In this document: one piece after another, positions 56,026 through 64,000 of the stretch
Layout of the letters: every line of letters starts with the position of its first letter
Position numbering within the stretch: position 1 is the first letter of the stretch
Assembly (NCBI GenBank): GCA_002376845.1
Contig: DFOS01000007.1
Coordinates: 62,001-126,000 of the forward strand
Length of the DNA stretch: 64,000 nucleotides
Origin: Bdellovibrionaceae bacterium UBA3535
GTDB lineage: Bacteria; Bdellovibrionota; Bdellovibrionia; Bdellovibrionales; UBA840
Direction of reading: 5' to 3'
Translations under genes and position numbers: made by a program
Notes under the pieces: model-generated
The model's input: only the letters and a program-made list of their open reading frames with translations
Databases searched by the model: none
What the model was told of the DNA's origin: nothing

Positions 56026-57042
56026 CTATAAAATCTCAATCTCTGCTTGAAGTGCGCCTGCTGCTTTTATCGATTGCAGTATCGTAATCAAATCTTTTGG
56101 CTTCACTCCCAACGTATTTAACATTTTTACCAAATCATCGACACTTGCTGTGTCATTTATAGTGAAAAAGCGATCCCCGTCTACTTCGTCTTTTTTACCC
56201 TGCTTTTTCTCTTCTCTCGCATTTCCAACCTTCAAAGTAAGATTCCCATGACTTATAGCTACTTTGGAAATACGCACTTTTTCACCTATTACCACTGTAC
56301 CAGTTTTTTCATTCACAACTACTTTTGCCTGTATATCAGGACTAATATCAAGAGCTTCAATCAAAGCTAAAAACTCCACAGCATTACCATGGTATTGCGA
56401 TGGCACGATGATATCCACTGTTGACGAGTCGTTAGCCGTGGCATATTTGCCACCTAAGTCTTGATTTAGTGTCTTGGCAATACGAACGGCTGTAGTAAAA
56501 TCTGGATTGTTTAAAGTAAGGCGGAACATTCGTCTAGCGGCAAAATTTGCCTCTAAATCCTTTTCTATCATGGCACCATTTGGAATTCTAGCTACGGTTT
56601 TGTGACTTGTTCCCTCACCATTGCCAACAATGACTTGCCCCTGAGCAACTGCAAAAACATCCCCATTAGCTGCCCTTAGGGGTGTTTGCACAAGCGTTCC
56701 ACCAACCAATGAATTGGCATCACCAATGGCATTTACCGTTATATCAATCTTATTACCAGATCTTGCAAATGGTGGTAGCGTAGCGGTAACCAATACCGCT
56801 GCCACATTTTGTGAGCTCACATCTTCATTGTCCAATTTCACGCCAATGGTCTCCAACATTCTTGCCATGGATTTAGAGGTGAACTCCATTTTGCCATCGC
56901 CAGTGCCGGCCAAGCCAACGACTAGGCCATAACCAATTAATTGGTTTTCTCTTACGCCGCGAATGTTCACGATATCTTTCAAACGTGCCGCCTCAGCGCT
57001 CAAAGTACATAATAAAGTGCCCAATATTATTAGTTTCTTCAT
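56026..57042 (-). CDS. flgI: Flagellar P-ring protein FlgI
   Basis: 338 residues. Signal peptide (1-18), then ARLKDIVNIRGVRENQLIGYGLVVGLAGTGDGK, the family start; FARSGNKIDITVNAIGDANSLVGGTL and VNEKTGTVVIGEKVRISKVAISHGNLT follow. It forms the periplasmic ring around the rod. The ATG lies 2 nt after the stop of a 24-aa gene, which in turn overlaps flgH. Confidence 0.97.
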   Translation of the reverse strand: MKKLIILGTLLCTLSAEAARLKDIVNIRGVRENQLIGYGLVVGLAGTGDGKMEFTSKSMARMLETIGVKLDNEDVSSQNVAAVLVTATLPPFARSGNKIDITVNAIGDANSLVGGTLVQTPLRAANGDVFAVAQGQVIVGNGEGTSHKTVARIPNGAMIEKDLEANFAARRMFRLTLNNPDFTTAVRIAKTLNQDLGGKYATANDSSTVDIIVPSQYHGNAVEFLALIEALDISPDIQAKVVVNEKTGTVVIGEKVRISKVAISHGNLTLKVGNAREEKKQGKKDEVDGDRFFTINDTASVDDLVKMLNTLGVKPKDLITILQSIKAAGALQAEIEIL

Positions 57043-57044
57043 AC

Positions 57045-57119
57045 CTAGCCTATCATACTAATATTTATTATTACGGCCATTACCACTACACACAGCTGTG
57101 TTAACAAAAAGAACTTCAT
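57045..57119 (-). CDS. 24-aa hydrophobic micropeptide between flgH and flgI
   Basis: ATG at 57119 overlaps the flgH TGA (ATGA) and has AAGGAG 7 nt upstream, inside flgH codons. The frame ends with TAG two bases before the flgI ATG. The product, MKFFLLTQLCVVVMAVIINI with SMIG, is one hydrophobic helix. Coupled on both sides, it fills the flgH-flgI gap exactly. It could be a real membrane peptide or a coupling ORF that keeps ribosomes moving from flgH to flgI. Confidence 0.55.
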   Translation of the reverse strand: MKFFLLTQLCVVVMAVIINISMIG

Positions 57120-57871
57120 CGCAGTCTCCTTTGCGAAACAATGTCAAACTTTGCATCCAATAGCTTACTCGAAGCCACACTATCATCTTTAATGTCATTA
57201 CCTCGAACTAAGCCAGTTACCATAACTTGAAACTCTCTGTTTTCTATCAACATGGTCTTCGTGCCCTTTAATCGGTAAGAACCGTCAGGATAAGACGACG
57301 TTACTCGCGAAGGGATTTTATCAGCATTTAGCTTGGGTAGATTCTCTGGCGCTTCCTCTTGTGCTTTGGCAACACTCGGAGCAGGGCTTGAAGCTTGCTC
57401 TTCTTTTGCCTGATCGCCAGCCTTTGCTTGCTGTTTATTTTGTTTTTCCATTTGCTTACGCTTGATTGCAGCTTTTCTCTCTTTAATAAGGTTTGCAATG
57501 GTTGCAATTTTCGAATCCAATTGCTCACGCGCTTGTTTTTCAATCAAGACGTTCAAGACATCTCCCTCTAAACGCTTTTGATTTTGACTAAAAAGGTAGG
57601 AGCTCTGCCCTTCATCAACCCAAAGCGAACCAGAATCCTCCCCCACCTGGGCTTCCTCAACAAATCGATCTCGATTCATACGTCCATATTTTCTTGTTGG
57701 CACATGACTGGCTTGAAAATTCTTGTTTTGTGAAAAATTATTCTTTGGAACGACCTGCTCTTTTGCAACAGGCTCTTTTTTACTCGTTCCAGCAAGTTGC
57801 TTGATTTTTTCACCCAAGGCCGCGCAGGATACGAAACTAAAAAATAGAATTAAGTATAAAGCGAATCTCAT
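57116..57871 (-). CDS. flgH: Flagellar L-ring lipoprotein FlgH
   Basis: 251 residues. Signal sequence with lipobox FFSFVSC. The mature part has GSLWVDEGQSSYLFSQNQKRLEGDVLNVLIEKQAREQLDSK, near-standard FlgH, then a Lys/Gln/Ala-rich insert (about 130-175), and the C-terminal SSYPDGSYRLKGTKTMLIENREFQVMVTGLVRGNDI typical of L-ring proteins. It forms the outer-membrane ring. The ATG overlaps the flgA stop. Confidence 0.94.
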   Translation of the reverse strand: MRFALYLILFFSFVSCAALGEKIKQLAGTSKKEPVAKEQVVPKNNFSQNKNFQASHVPTRKYGRMNRDRFVEEAQVGEDSGSLWVDEGQSSYLFSQNQKRLEGDVLNVLIEKQAREQLDSKIATIANLIKERKAAIKRKQMEKQNKQQAKAGDQAKEEQASSPAPSVAKAQEEAPENLPKLNADKIPSRVTSSYPDGSYRLKGTKTMLIENREFQVMVTGLVRGNDIKDDSVASSKLLDAKFDIVSQRRLR

Positions 57872-58779
57872 TGTAATTCCACCTCAGAAGAACTTAGAAT
57901 CTTTGCGTGCATCACTTTATCTGTTTCTGGAATTTTGATTCGAATCGTCTCGCCCTCTGAACCATTTTCCTTAGCAATAGCAGAAAGGGAGATCTCAATA
58001 TTGTTATTTTTCATTTTCACCTGTACGGATTCACCGCGGCGAATGGCAAGAGCCTTATTTAAATCATTGAAAAGCAACAATTGTCCTTGCTTAAGAACTT
58101 TTCTTGTTTTCATCCCCAGAACATCTTCCTTTGCTGTGTAGAATCTTCCATGACTGGGCAACAAAATCTTTTTCATCACAATGTCGTCCTCACTAATTAC
58201 TTCACCTCGGTTCAGGTTTTTTACTAGTACCGGTACATTTTTGCGAAAGAATACATCGGCAACAATTTGCGACTGGTGATGTTTCAGCTCCCCATTTTGG
58301 ATATAGGATATAGAAACGGGTACATAAATTCTTTGATTTCGAATGTCCTTATTGATTTCAAATTGCCAACCTATAACCGAGTTAAGCTTATTGTATTGCA
58401 CAATATTGGTTTCTACCTCACACTCCATGCAGTCTTTTGCAAGCTTGGTTCGTAAAGATTGTTCAATATTTTTCTTTGTCCAAAGACTTTTTTTACTAGC
58501 TACATAGGCCTTTTCAGGGATTTGAATTTTTGCTTTCTTTAGCACGTCCTCAGTTCGCATTAGCTCCACGAGGAAAGAACGATTAAAAACACGATACGAG
58601 TTGGATTCCAACTTATTGGCTAGTTCTATTTTTCGTAAAAAGTCTTTATCTTGTCGTGATAGTTTTTTTTGTTCCACAATATCTAGCAAAGTAATTTGAC
58701 TAGATTCCACATAAGATAGAGGCTTTACCTCTACCTGCATGGCTTGAGCGAAGAATAATTGTAGAACAAATAATAACAC
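57868..58779 (-). CDS. flgA: P-ring chaperone FlgA
   Basis: 303 residues. Signal peptide, then a variable part, and a C-terminal SAF domain (about 180-300: VPVLVKNLNRGEVISEDDIVMKKI..... TRKVLKQGQLLLFNDL, then RRGESVQVKMKNNNIEISLSAIAKENG). FlgA assists FlgI assembly in the periplasm. Starts 3 nt after flgG. Confidence 0.9.
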   Translation of the reverse strand: MLLFVLQLFFAQAMQVEVKPLSYVESSQITLLDIVEQKKLSRQDKDFLRKIELANKLESNSYRVFNRSFLVELMRTEDVLKKAKIQIPEKAYVASKKSLWTKKNIEQSLRTKLAKDCMECEVETNIVQYNKLNSVIGWQFEINKDIRNQRIYVPVSISYIQNGELKHHQSQIVADVFFRKNVPVLVKNLNRGEVISEDDIVMKKILLPSHGRFYTAKEDVLGMKTRKVLKQGQLLLFNDLNKALAIRRGESVQVKMKNNNIEISLSAIAKENGSEGETIRIKIPETDKVMHAKILSSSEVELQ

Positions 58780-58782
58780 TTT

Positions 58783-59568
58783 TTACCTCAACCCGTTAAT
58801 TGCTTGAAGCATTTGATCTGCTGCCTGCATGGCCTTAGAGTTAGTTTCAAATGCTCTCTGTGAAGTCATCATATTCACCATTTCATCTACCAAATTCACA
58901 TTACTTGCCTCTAATTGCCCGGCAGCGATTCGACCTAAATTCTCAGAACCAGGAATTGCTTGATAGGGAGCGCCACTTCCTGGGCTTGGTACATAAAGGT
59001 TTTGCCCGATTGCTTTTAAGCCAACGGGGTTTACAAAATTGGCGATTTCAATTTGCCCGAGCACTTGTGTTTCTGGTCCATTATTGGTTTTTATCTCCAC
59101 TGTGCCATTAGGAGCCACTGCGAGTGCGATGGTTTCCCGAGGAATTACCATTTCCGGCATCAAGGTATTGCCATTTTTATCAATGATGCGTCCCTCGTTG
59201 TCGCGCCGAAACGAGCCATCACGCGTATAGGCTAGCTCACCATTGGGGCGTTGTACGATAAAAAAACCAGCTCCTTCAATTTGTAGATCTAGTGGCTTGT
59301 TGGTGACTTTCGGAGAGCCCTCTTCAAAACTCTTTTGCACCGATGCAGTTTTTACTCCAAGTCCCACTTGCACACCTGTTGGAGAAATGGCATTTAAACC
59401 CGTTGTTGTCCCGGGCTCTTTTTCTGTTTGGTACATTAACTCTTCAAATTCTGCGCGGGATTTTTTAAACGCAGTCGTATTGACGTTTGCCAGATTGTTG
59501 GAGGTTACGTCCATATTGGTTTGCTGCGCTTTCATCCCGGTTGCAGCTGTATTCAGTGCTTTAATCAT
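58783..59568 (-). CDS. flgG: Distal rod protein FlgG
   Basis: 261 residues, standard length. N-terminus MIKALNTAATGMKAQQTNMDVTSNNLANVNTTAFKKSRAEF, central QNGELAYTRDGSF-type segment (PNGELAYTRDGSFRRD), C-terminus LEASNVNLVDEMVNMMTSQRAFETNSKAMQAADQMLQAINGLR. AGGAG precedes the ATG. It is co-transcribed with flgF (8 nt gap). Confidence 0.97.
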   Translation of the reverse strand: MIKALNTAATGMKAQQTNMDVTSNNLANVNTTAFKKSRAEFEELMYQTEKEPGTTTGLNAISPTGVQVGLGVKTASVQKSFEEGSPKVTNKPLDLQIEGAGFFIVQRPNGELAYTRDGSFRRDNEGRIIDKNGNTLMPEMVIPRETIALAVAPNGTVEIKTNNGPETQVLGQIEIANFVNPVGLKAIGQNLYVPSPGSGAPYQAIPGSENLGRIAAGQLEASNVNLVDEMVNMMTSQRAFETNSKAMQAADQMLQAINGLR

Positions 59569-59576
59569 ACATACTC

Positions 59577-60389
59577 CTATTCAATCTTTCCCACATCGTT
59601 GGCAAGAATGCGATTCATAGAATCATATGCCTGTATGGCTTTTTGAGTAGATTCAAACAATCGCGTGGTTTTGATCATATCGGTCATTTCTTCAATGGCA
59701 TTCACATTCGAGGCTTCTAAGTGTCCAGGGTGTAACTTTATATTTTGCGCAGGAATGATTTGTGGGTTCATATTTTCTTTCAAAGCAAAAAGAGAGGAAC
59801 CCATCTTTTTTAAGGCTTGCAAATCATTTACATCCACTAAAGATAGCGTGCTAATCAATTCATTTTGTTGACGTATTTCCCCATTTGCGGAGACGGCAAT
59901 CTTCCCACCAGGACCAAATTGAATCACACGATCCTCTAACGGCGCGTTGGCATCGCTGGATAAAACCAAATGCCCTTCTTTCGTTGCCAATCTCCCCTGG
60001 GAGTCGAGCACAAAGTTACCGTTACGTGTAAGGCGAACCCCACTGGCAGTCAGAACTTCAAAAAAACCTCGCCCTTCAATACCAATATCCAAAGCGTTGC
60101 CTGTTTGCCTGATATCACCTTGTTGGAAATTCACAAAAGTACCGGCATTATCCACATAGGCACGATCTCCGCCTTGCATATCATAAAAGCTTTCAATGCT
60201 TGCGGGAACCTTGGGAACTTCAATGACATCGCCCTGTTTTTCATAGGCCGTAAGATACTCCTGGAAGACTTGCGTATCCTTTTTAAAAGCCGTTGTATTC
60301 ACATTGGCAATATTATTGGCTATGGTATCCAATTTTTGTGATTGGGCTATGGCTCCACTAACGGCCGTATAAATACCTTTGTTTGTCAT
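59577..60389 (-). CDS. flgF: Proximal rod protein FlgF
   Basis: 270 residues. Rod family N-terminus MTNKGIYTAVSGAIAQSQKLDTIANNIANVNTTAFKKDTQVFQ, with RLTRNGNFVLDSQGRLATKEG and the C-terminal LEASNVNAIEEMTDMIKTTRLFESTQKAIQAYDSMN. It starts the large operon; GGGAG stands 5 nt before the ATG and an RpoN site lies just upstream. Confidence 0.9.
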   Translation of the reverse strand: MTNKGIYTAVSGAIAQSQKLDTIANNIANVNTTAFKKDTQVFQEYLTAYEKQGDVIEVPKVPASIESFYDMQGGDRAYVDNAGTFVNFQQGDIRQTGNALDIGIEGRGFFEVLTASGVRLTRNGNFVLDSQGRLATKEGHLVLSSDANAPLEDRVIQFGPGGKIAVSANGEIRQQNELISTLSLVDVNDLQALKKMGSSLFALKENMNPQIIPAQNIKLHPGHLEASNVNAIEEMTDMIKTTRLFESTQKAIQAYDSMNRILANDVGKIE

Positions 60390-60413
60390 AAGTCTCCCAC
60401 TATCTTCGATGAA

Positions 60414-60428
60414 GCAAAGCCTATGCCA
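60414..60428 (-). promoter_or_regulatory. RpoN promoter of the flgF operon
   Basis: TGGCATAGGCTTTGC on the minus strand: -24 TGGCAT, -12 TTTGC, exact GG-N10-GC. Transcription would begin near 60402, giving a short leader with GGGAGACTT. CGTCAAAA..TTTTGACG inverted repeats (60504-60537) lie upstream and may bind a regulator of the divergent mltD-like gene. Confidence 0.65.
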
Positions 60429-60578
60429 TTACGACGTATATCTAGGTTCTTTGCTGCATTCGCTCTGTAGGCAACGTGACAAACACGACCTGGATCTTTG
60501 TATCGTCAAAAACTAATAAAAATCCAAAATTTTGACGTAGGTATTGTATGAATAGAAAAAAGCCTACATGCTATAAGT

Positions 60579-61463
60579 ATGATGATCTTTCTCATGGCCC
60601 TACAACTTTGGTCGGCAAAACCCAGCTTGGAGTTTCAACACGAGGGCACTGTAGGCTATGTCTTTGACCTACCTGTTACCTACAATCCCCAAGTACAATA
60701 TTGGATCAACTTTTACCAAACGCGAGGAAGGAATTGGTTCAAAAAATGGTTGTCGCGAGGACAAATCCATGTGCCACGCTTGAAACAAATGCTTGCGGAA
60801 GCAGGTCTGCCAAAAGATTTGGTTTACCTTGCCATGATTGAAAGTGGCTTATCGGTGCATGCCACATCACATGCCCAAGCAGTGGGGCCTTGGCAATTTA
60901 TCAAGCCCACCGCAACACGCTTTGGACTAACAGTAAATTGGTGGCTGGATGAGAGACGAGATTTTTATAAATCTACGAAAGCTGCAATTCAGTACTTAAA
61001 ATACCTGCACGAGCGCTTTGATTGTTGGTACCTTGCTGCGGCAGCCTATAACACAGGGGAAGGCAGAGTCTCTCGAATGATCAAAAAACATAAAACGCGA
61101 GATTTTTGGCAGCTGGCCAATTCGAAAAGCCTAGCAAAAGAGACCCAGCAATACATACCCAAACTACTTGCTACCATGCTTATGGCCAAAACACCTCGGC
61201 TTTATGGCTTTCATGACATTCCCAGTGCCAAAGATTTGCCTAGCGAAACCTTTTACGTTCCTGGCGGCACGCATCTAGACGAGGTGGCCAAACATTTAAA
61301 GATTACAAAAAAATCCTTATATGATATGAATGCTGCACTAGTGAAAAAATATGTTCCTAGCGGGGTAAGTGGTTACAGAATCCGTATCCCAAAAGGCGCT
61401 TCGAAACAGTTGGGGCAGTACATTGCAAGCAAATTCGCAGAAAAAAGCACCATTAATCATTAG
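60579..61463 (+). CDS. MltD-like lytic transglycosylase with LysM-like tail
   Basis: 294 residues. A short hydrophobic N-terminus (signal-like, MALQLWSA). Family 1 SLT domain: YLAMIESGLS (Glu88 catalytic), ATSHAQAVGPWQFIKPTATRFGL, AAAAYNTGEGRVSRMIKKH, QYIPKLLATMLMAKTP. A C-terminal LysM-like part (about 222-275: FYVPGGTHLDEVAKHLKITKKSLYDMN). It cuts glycan strands between MurNAc and GlcNAc, perhaps making way for the flagellar rod encoded divergently. Ends inside the aspartokinase gene (41 bp overlap). Confidence 0.85.
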   Translation: MMIFLMALQLWSAKPSLEFQHEGTVGYVFDLPVTYNPQVQYWINFYQTRGRNWFKKWLSRGQIHVPRLKQMLAEAGLPKDLVYLAMIESGLSVHATSHAQAVGPWQFIKPTATRFGLTVNWWLDERRDFYKSTKAAIQYLKYLHERFDCWYLAAAAYNTGEGRVSRMIKKHKTRDFWQLANSKSLAKETQQYIPKLLATMLMAKTPRLYGFHDIPSAKDLPSETFYVPGGTHLDEVAKHLKITKKSLYDMNAALVKKYVPSGVSGYRIRIPKGASKQLGQYIASKFAEKSTINH

Positions 61464-62163
61464 AAAATACGGTGGCGCCTGTTTGGCAACACCAGAAAAA
61501 ATCAAAGCCATTGCTAAGGATTTAGCAAAGCTTTATGAACAACAAAAAAAGATTCTAATAGTCGTATCGGCTATGGGTGAGACGACGAACGAACTTTTAA
61601 AAAAGGCACAAAGCATCACGGACAATCCCAATACCAGGGAGCTAGATATGCTTCTATCCAGTGGCGAGCGAGTATCCGGCGCACTACTAGCCATGGCTTT
61701 GTTAGACTTAGGAGTGCCGGCAAGATCTTTTACTGGCTCGCAAGCCGGCATACTAACTTGTGGCAATCACAATGATGCAAGCATAAAAGCAATTCGCCCC
61801 TATCGCTTGGAGGAGTCCCTAAATAACAAAGTCATCACCATATTGGCTGGCTTTCAAGGAGTGAACCCAGATACCAAGGATGTTACAACCTTGGGGCGAG
61901 GCGGCAGTGATACCACCGCGGTAGCTTTAGCCAACTACTTTAACGCTCCCTACTTGGAATTGATCAAAGAGGTAGATGGAGTCTACGACAAAGACCCCAA
62001 TGCAAATGAGGATGCCCACCACTTTAAAACCTTATCGCATGATAAGTTGATCGAATTAACCAAAGATGGGGCGAAAGTCGTTCACCATAAAGCAGCGGAA
62101 TTGGCAAAAAAATTAAAGGTGGAACTGCATATTGGAAACAAAAACAAAACCATTGTAAAATAA
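61423..62163 (+). CDS. Aspartokinase catalytic domain without ACT regulatory domains
   Basis: 246 residues from TTG 61423; the longer frame from GTG 61369 would overlap mltD further. Kinase motifs: IIRKYGGACLATPEKI (the usual KFGGTS position, here KYGGA), VVSAMGETTNELL, SSGERVSGALLAMAL, TLGRGGSDTTAVALA and EVDGVYDKDPN. The protein ends right after VHHKAAELAKKLKVELHIGNK; the two ACT domains that bind lysine or threonine are absent, so feedback control is probably missing. A glutamate 5-kinase-like alternative is less likely. It overlaps mltD. Confidence 0.8.
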   Translation: MQANSQKKAPLIIRKYGGACLATPEKIKAIAKDLAKLYEQQKKILIVVSAMGETTNELLKKAQSITDNPNTRELDMLLSSGERVSGALLAMALLDLGVPARSFTGSQAGILTCGNHNDASIKAIRPYRLEESLNNKVITILAGFQGVNPDTKDVTTLGRGGSDTTAVALANYFNAPYLELIKEVDGVYDKDPNANEDAHHFKTLSHDKLIELTKDGAKVVHHKAAELAKKLKVELHIGNKNKTIVK

Positions 62164-62190
62164 AAGGCAGGCTTTTTAGGGCCTGCCTTT
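62163..62190. terminator. Bidirectional terminator between aspartokinase and doxX genes
   Basis: A perfect 10-bp stem AAAGGCAGGC / GCCTGCCTTT with an 8-nt loop. On the minus strand T-rich sequence follows (TTTTATTTTA), on the plus strand AA. It serves convergent genes. Confidence 0.85.
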
Positions 62191-62212
62191 AACATAGGGA
62201 TGTGGTTTTGCC

Positions 62213-62608
62213 TTATCCGTCCTTGTCCAAGGCAAATTTGCCCGAGCCTTTTGCCATAAAAACTAGGGCCAAGATTGCATACACAAGCGCAAACTCTTTC
62301 TTTTGAAAGGGGTCATTGGCATGAGCTATAAATGCCGCCCCTAGCATGGTGAAAAAAATAAAAATGGATGCCAAGCGAGTTTTAAAACCTATGGCCACCA
62401 AGAGTCCTCCTAATAGCTCCGAGGCCATTGCCATGGGGGCCATCACTACAGGAAGCGGAAAGCCCATCTTACCTACATTTTCAATGAAACCTGGCATTCC
62501 CATTAATTTTGGGTATCCATGGTAAACCATAAGTCCGCCAAAAGCCACACGGCTTAGCAAGAACAAGATGGGGGAAGCAGCCTTTAGAAGATCTTCTATC
62601 TTTTTCAT
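62213..62608 (-). CDS. DoxX-family membrane protein
   Basis: 131 residues, four hydrophobic helices. FLLSRVAFGGLMVYHGYPKLMGMPGFIENVGKMGFP is a DoxX pattern, followed by MASELLGGLLVAIGFKTRLASIFI. Members are small integral membrane proteins, often linked with quinone or redox functions. Nine nt after recA. Confidence 0.88.
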   Translation of the reverse strand: MKKIEDLLKAASPILFLLSRVAFGGLMVYHGYPKLMGMPGFIENVGKMGFPLPVVMAPMAMASELLGGLLVAIGFKTRLASIFIFFTMLGAAFIAHANDPFQKKEFALVYAILALVFMAKGSGKFALDKDG

Positions 62609-62617
62609 TTTGATTCC

Positions 62618-63718
62618 TTAGTGTGTTGTTTTTTTCTTTTTTGTTGTTTTCTTTGTTGTCGTTGCCGTTGTTGTCTCAGTGCTTTTCGCAGCAAGAGCCT
62701 CCTCTTTGGTATCACTGCTACTAGAATCAATGTTATAGGCCTCTAAAATTTTCTGATGCAGTTCGTTTAACATTTCCGGATGTTCTTTTAGGTAGATTTT
62801 TGCATTCTCACGGCCTTGTCCGATTCGCTCTCCATCTTTGGAATACCAAGCCCCAGATTTTTCCACCAAACCTTTGTTTACCGCTTGGTCCAAAACCTCT
62901 CCTTCAAAGGAAATCCCTGTTCCATACATTAAGTCAAAAACTGCTTTTGCAAATGGCGGGGCCATTTTATTTTTAACCACTTTCACTTGCGTTTGGTTTC
63001 CAACAATTTCATCACCGTTTTTGATCGAACCAATACGACGAACATCCAAGCGAACAGAGGAATAGAATTTTAATGCGTTACCACCCGTTGTGGTTTCTGG
63101 ATTGCCAAACATCACGCCGATCTTCATACGAATTTGGTTAATAAAAATCACTATGGTATTGGTGCGGTTAATGGTAGCCGTTAGTTTTCTAAGTGCTTGC
63201 GACATCAGACGTGCTTGTAAGCCCATATGGGAATCGCCCATATCTCCTTCAATTTCAGCACGTGGAGTTAAGGCCGCCACCGAGTCTACCACCAATACAT
63301 TTACAGCTCCGGAGCGCACCAAAGTTTCGGCAATCTCTAAGGCATCTTCGCCCGTATCTGGCTGCGAAATCAAAAGCTCTTCTACTTTTACTCCAAGTTT
63401 TTTTGCATAAGAAACATCCAAAGCGTGTTCTGCATCGACAAAGGCACAGACACCTCCGGTTTTTTGTGCTTGTGCAACAATGCTTAATGCCAAGGTTGTC
63501 TTACCAGAGCTTTCCGGGCCATAGACTTCCACCACTCTTCCTGTAGGAACGCCGCCAATCCCCAGTGCAATGTCGAGGTTCAAGGAACCAGTACTGATAT
63601 GAGGATAAGTTTTGGGAGCGTTTTCACCGCTCATTTTCATAATAGATCCCTTACCGAACTCTTTTTCGATGGAGGAAATCGCCAACTCTAGTGCTTTGTT
63701 TTTTTCGCTTGTTTGCAT
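62618..63718 (-). CDS. recA: Recombinase RecA
   Basis: 366 residues. Walker A GPESSGKTTLA, ADEHALD-type VDAEHALDVSYAKKLGV, DSVAALTPRAEIEGDMGDSHMGLQARLMSQALRKLT, and IFINQIRMKIGVMFGNPETTTGGNALKFYSSVRLDVRRIG. The end is a Lys/Thr-rich tail (about 345-366). It drives homologous recombination and SOS induction. GGAG precedes the ATG. It follows cinA by 10 nt, a standard neighbour. No LexA box is visible between them. Confidence 0.98.
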   Translation of the reverse strand: MQTSEKNKALELAISSIEKEFGKGSIMKMSGENAPKTYPHISTGSLNLDIALGIGGVPTGRVVEVYGPESSGKTTLALSIVAQAQKTGGVCAFVDAEHALDVSYAKKLGVKVEELLISQPDTGEDALEIAETLVRSGAVNVLVVDSVAALTPRAEIEGDMGDSHMGLQARLMSQALRKLTATINRTNTIVIFINQIRMKIGVMFGNPETTTGGNALKFYSSVRLDVRRIGSIKNGDEIVGNQTQVKVVKNKMAPPFAKAVFDLMYGTGISFEGEVLDQAVNKGLVEKSGAWYSKDGERIGQGRENAKIYLKEHPEMLNELHQKILEAYNIDSSSSDTKEEALAAKSTETTTATTTKKTTKKKKTTH

Positions 63719-63728
63719 GCTTGCTCCT

Positions 63729-64000
63729 TTATACTGTTTTTAATTCCTGTAAAAATTGTCGTAAAACAAAATCAATACTTTGCTTTTGCACCGCCTCTCT
63801 GTTGCCAGAAAAGTGGCGAGTAAATGCCTTTACAAATTTCGGGCCAAGTACGGCAAAGCATACAGTGCCCACAGGCTTGTCTTTTGTTCCGCCGCTCGGA
63901 CCGGCAATCCCGCTTACGGACAGAGCCCAGTGGCTATTTAGTTTTGCCGCCACACCTTTTGCCATTTCGATGGCCACCTCTTCACTGACTGCACCAAAAT
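63729..64000 (-). CDS. CinA/PncC C-terminal nicotinamide-nucleotide amidase domain, partial
   Basis: The frame is open to the window edge on the minus strand, so the gene is cut by the window. Visible: FGAVSEEVAIEMAKGVAAKL, WALSVSGIAGPSGGTKDKPVGTVCFAVLG, and a C-terminal helix. GIAGPSGGT..KPVGTVC is the PncC signature. It hydrolyses NMN amide to NaMN, recycling NAD products. Whether the N-terminal CinA domain is present cannot be seen. Cotranscribed with recA, as in many bacteria. Confidence 0.92.
   Translation of the reverse strand, partial: FGAVSEEVAIEMAKGVAAKLNSHWALSVSGIAGPSGGTKDKPVGTVCFAVLGPKFVKAFTRHFSGNREAVQKQSIDFVLRQFLQELKTV

Noticed and set aside
1..64000. CRISPR arrays, tRNA and rRNA genes
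   Set aside because: No regular repeat-spacer series and no cloverleaf or rRNA sequence was noticed by eye. A dedicated scan (tRNAscan-SE, Infernal) would be decisive.

Overview
The window comes from a motile Gram-negative bacterium, most likely a Bdellovibrio-like member of the Bdellovibrionota. The main reasons are a flagellar gene cluster in the order flgF-flgG-flgA-flgH-flgI-flgJ-flgM-flgN-flgK-flgL-csrA-fliW, several separate flagellin genes each with its own sigma28-type promoter, many secreted Cys-rich proteins and lipoproteins with no recognisable name, and numerous small signalling proteins (FHA, PP2C, PilZ, histidine kinase). The order-level assignment is inference; no rRNA is present.

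Layout. 1-3 kb: a TPR/FHA/PP2C-like signalling set, with an AP-superfamily (sulfatase-like) lipoprotein convergent to it. 4.9-7.3 kb: exbB-exbD and a conserved cytosolic gene. 7.3-9.8 kb: a Cys-rich lipoprotein with a vWA-type metal site. 9.9-14.2 kb: lipA-E2-E3-lipB, the lipoylation and 2-oxoacid dehydrogenase operon without E1. 14.3-16 kb: truA, rplM, rpsI. 16-20.6 kb: two cell-wall peptidases, a PP2C phosphatase, a TonB-like protein and a DUF2802-like protein. 20.6-26 kb: aminotransferase, coaD, a frameshifted rsmD, PilZ, response regulator, histidine kinase. 26-30.6 kb: a flagellin-glycosylation-like set (two GT9 glycosyltransferases, a Maf-like protein, a TPR protein, and a 53-aa gene missed by length cut-offs). 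30.7-38.4 kb: fliT-like, fliS, fliD, flaG, three flagellins, a PilZ protein and a RAYT transposon with 23-bp inverted ends. 38.5-47.9 kb: secreted proteins, rfaE2, RDD, rsmE, prmA. 48-60.4 kb: fliW, csrA and the large flagellar operon. 60.5-64 kb: mltD-like, an ACT-less aspartokinase, doxX, recA and a partial cinA.

Regulation can be read from the sequence. Six promoters match TAAAGTTT-N11/12-GCCGATAA (sigma28), including all three flagellins, and the anti-sigma28 factor flgM is present. Three of them carry a CTAGAC-containing element 16-17 bp upstream of the -35 box. Three RpoN (-24/-12) sites precede flgF, a 33-aa membrane peptide and a Lys-rich membrane protein.

The most interesting candidate is a roughly 150-nt RNA between flgI and flgJ with nine GGA motifs, three of them in hairpin loops. 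It has the architecture of a CsrA-sequestering RNA, in an organism that also carries csrA-fliW, whose usual antagonist is the protein FliW. A matching GGA-loop hairpin sits just before the Shine-Dalgarno of one flagellin. Two unannotated micro-ORFs (24 aa between flgH and flgI, 33 aa after fliW) encode single hydrophobic segments and have strong ribosome-binding sites.
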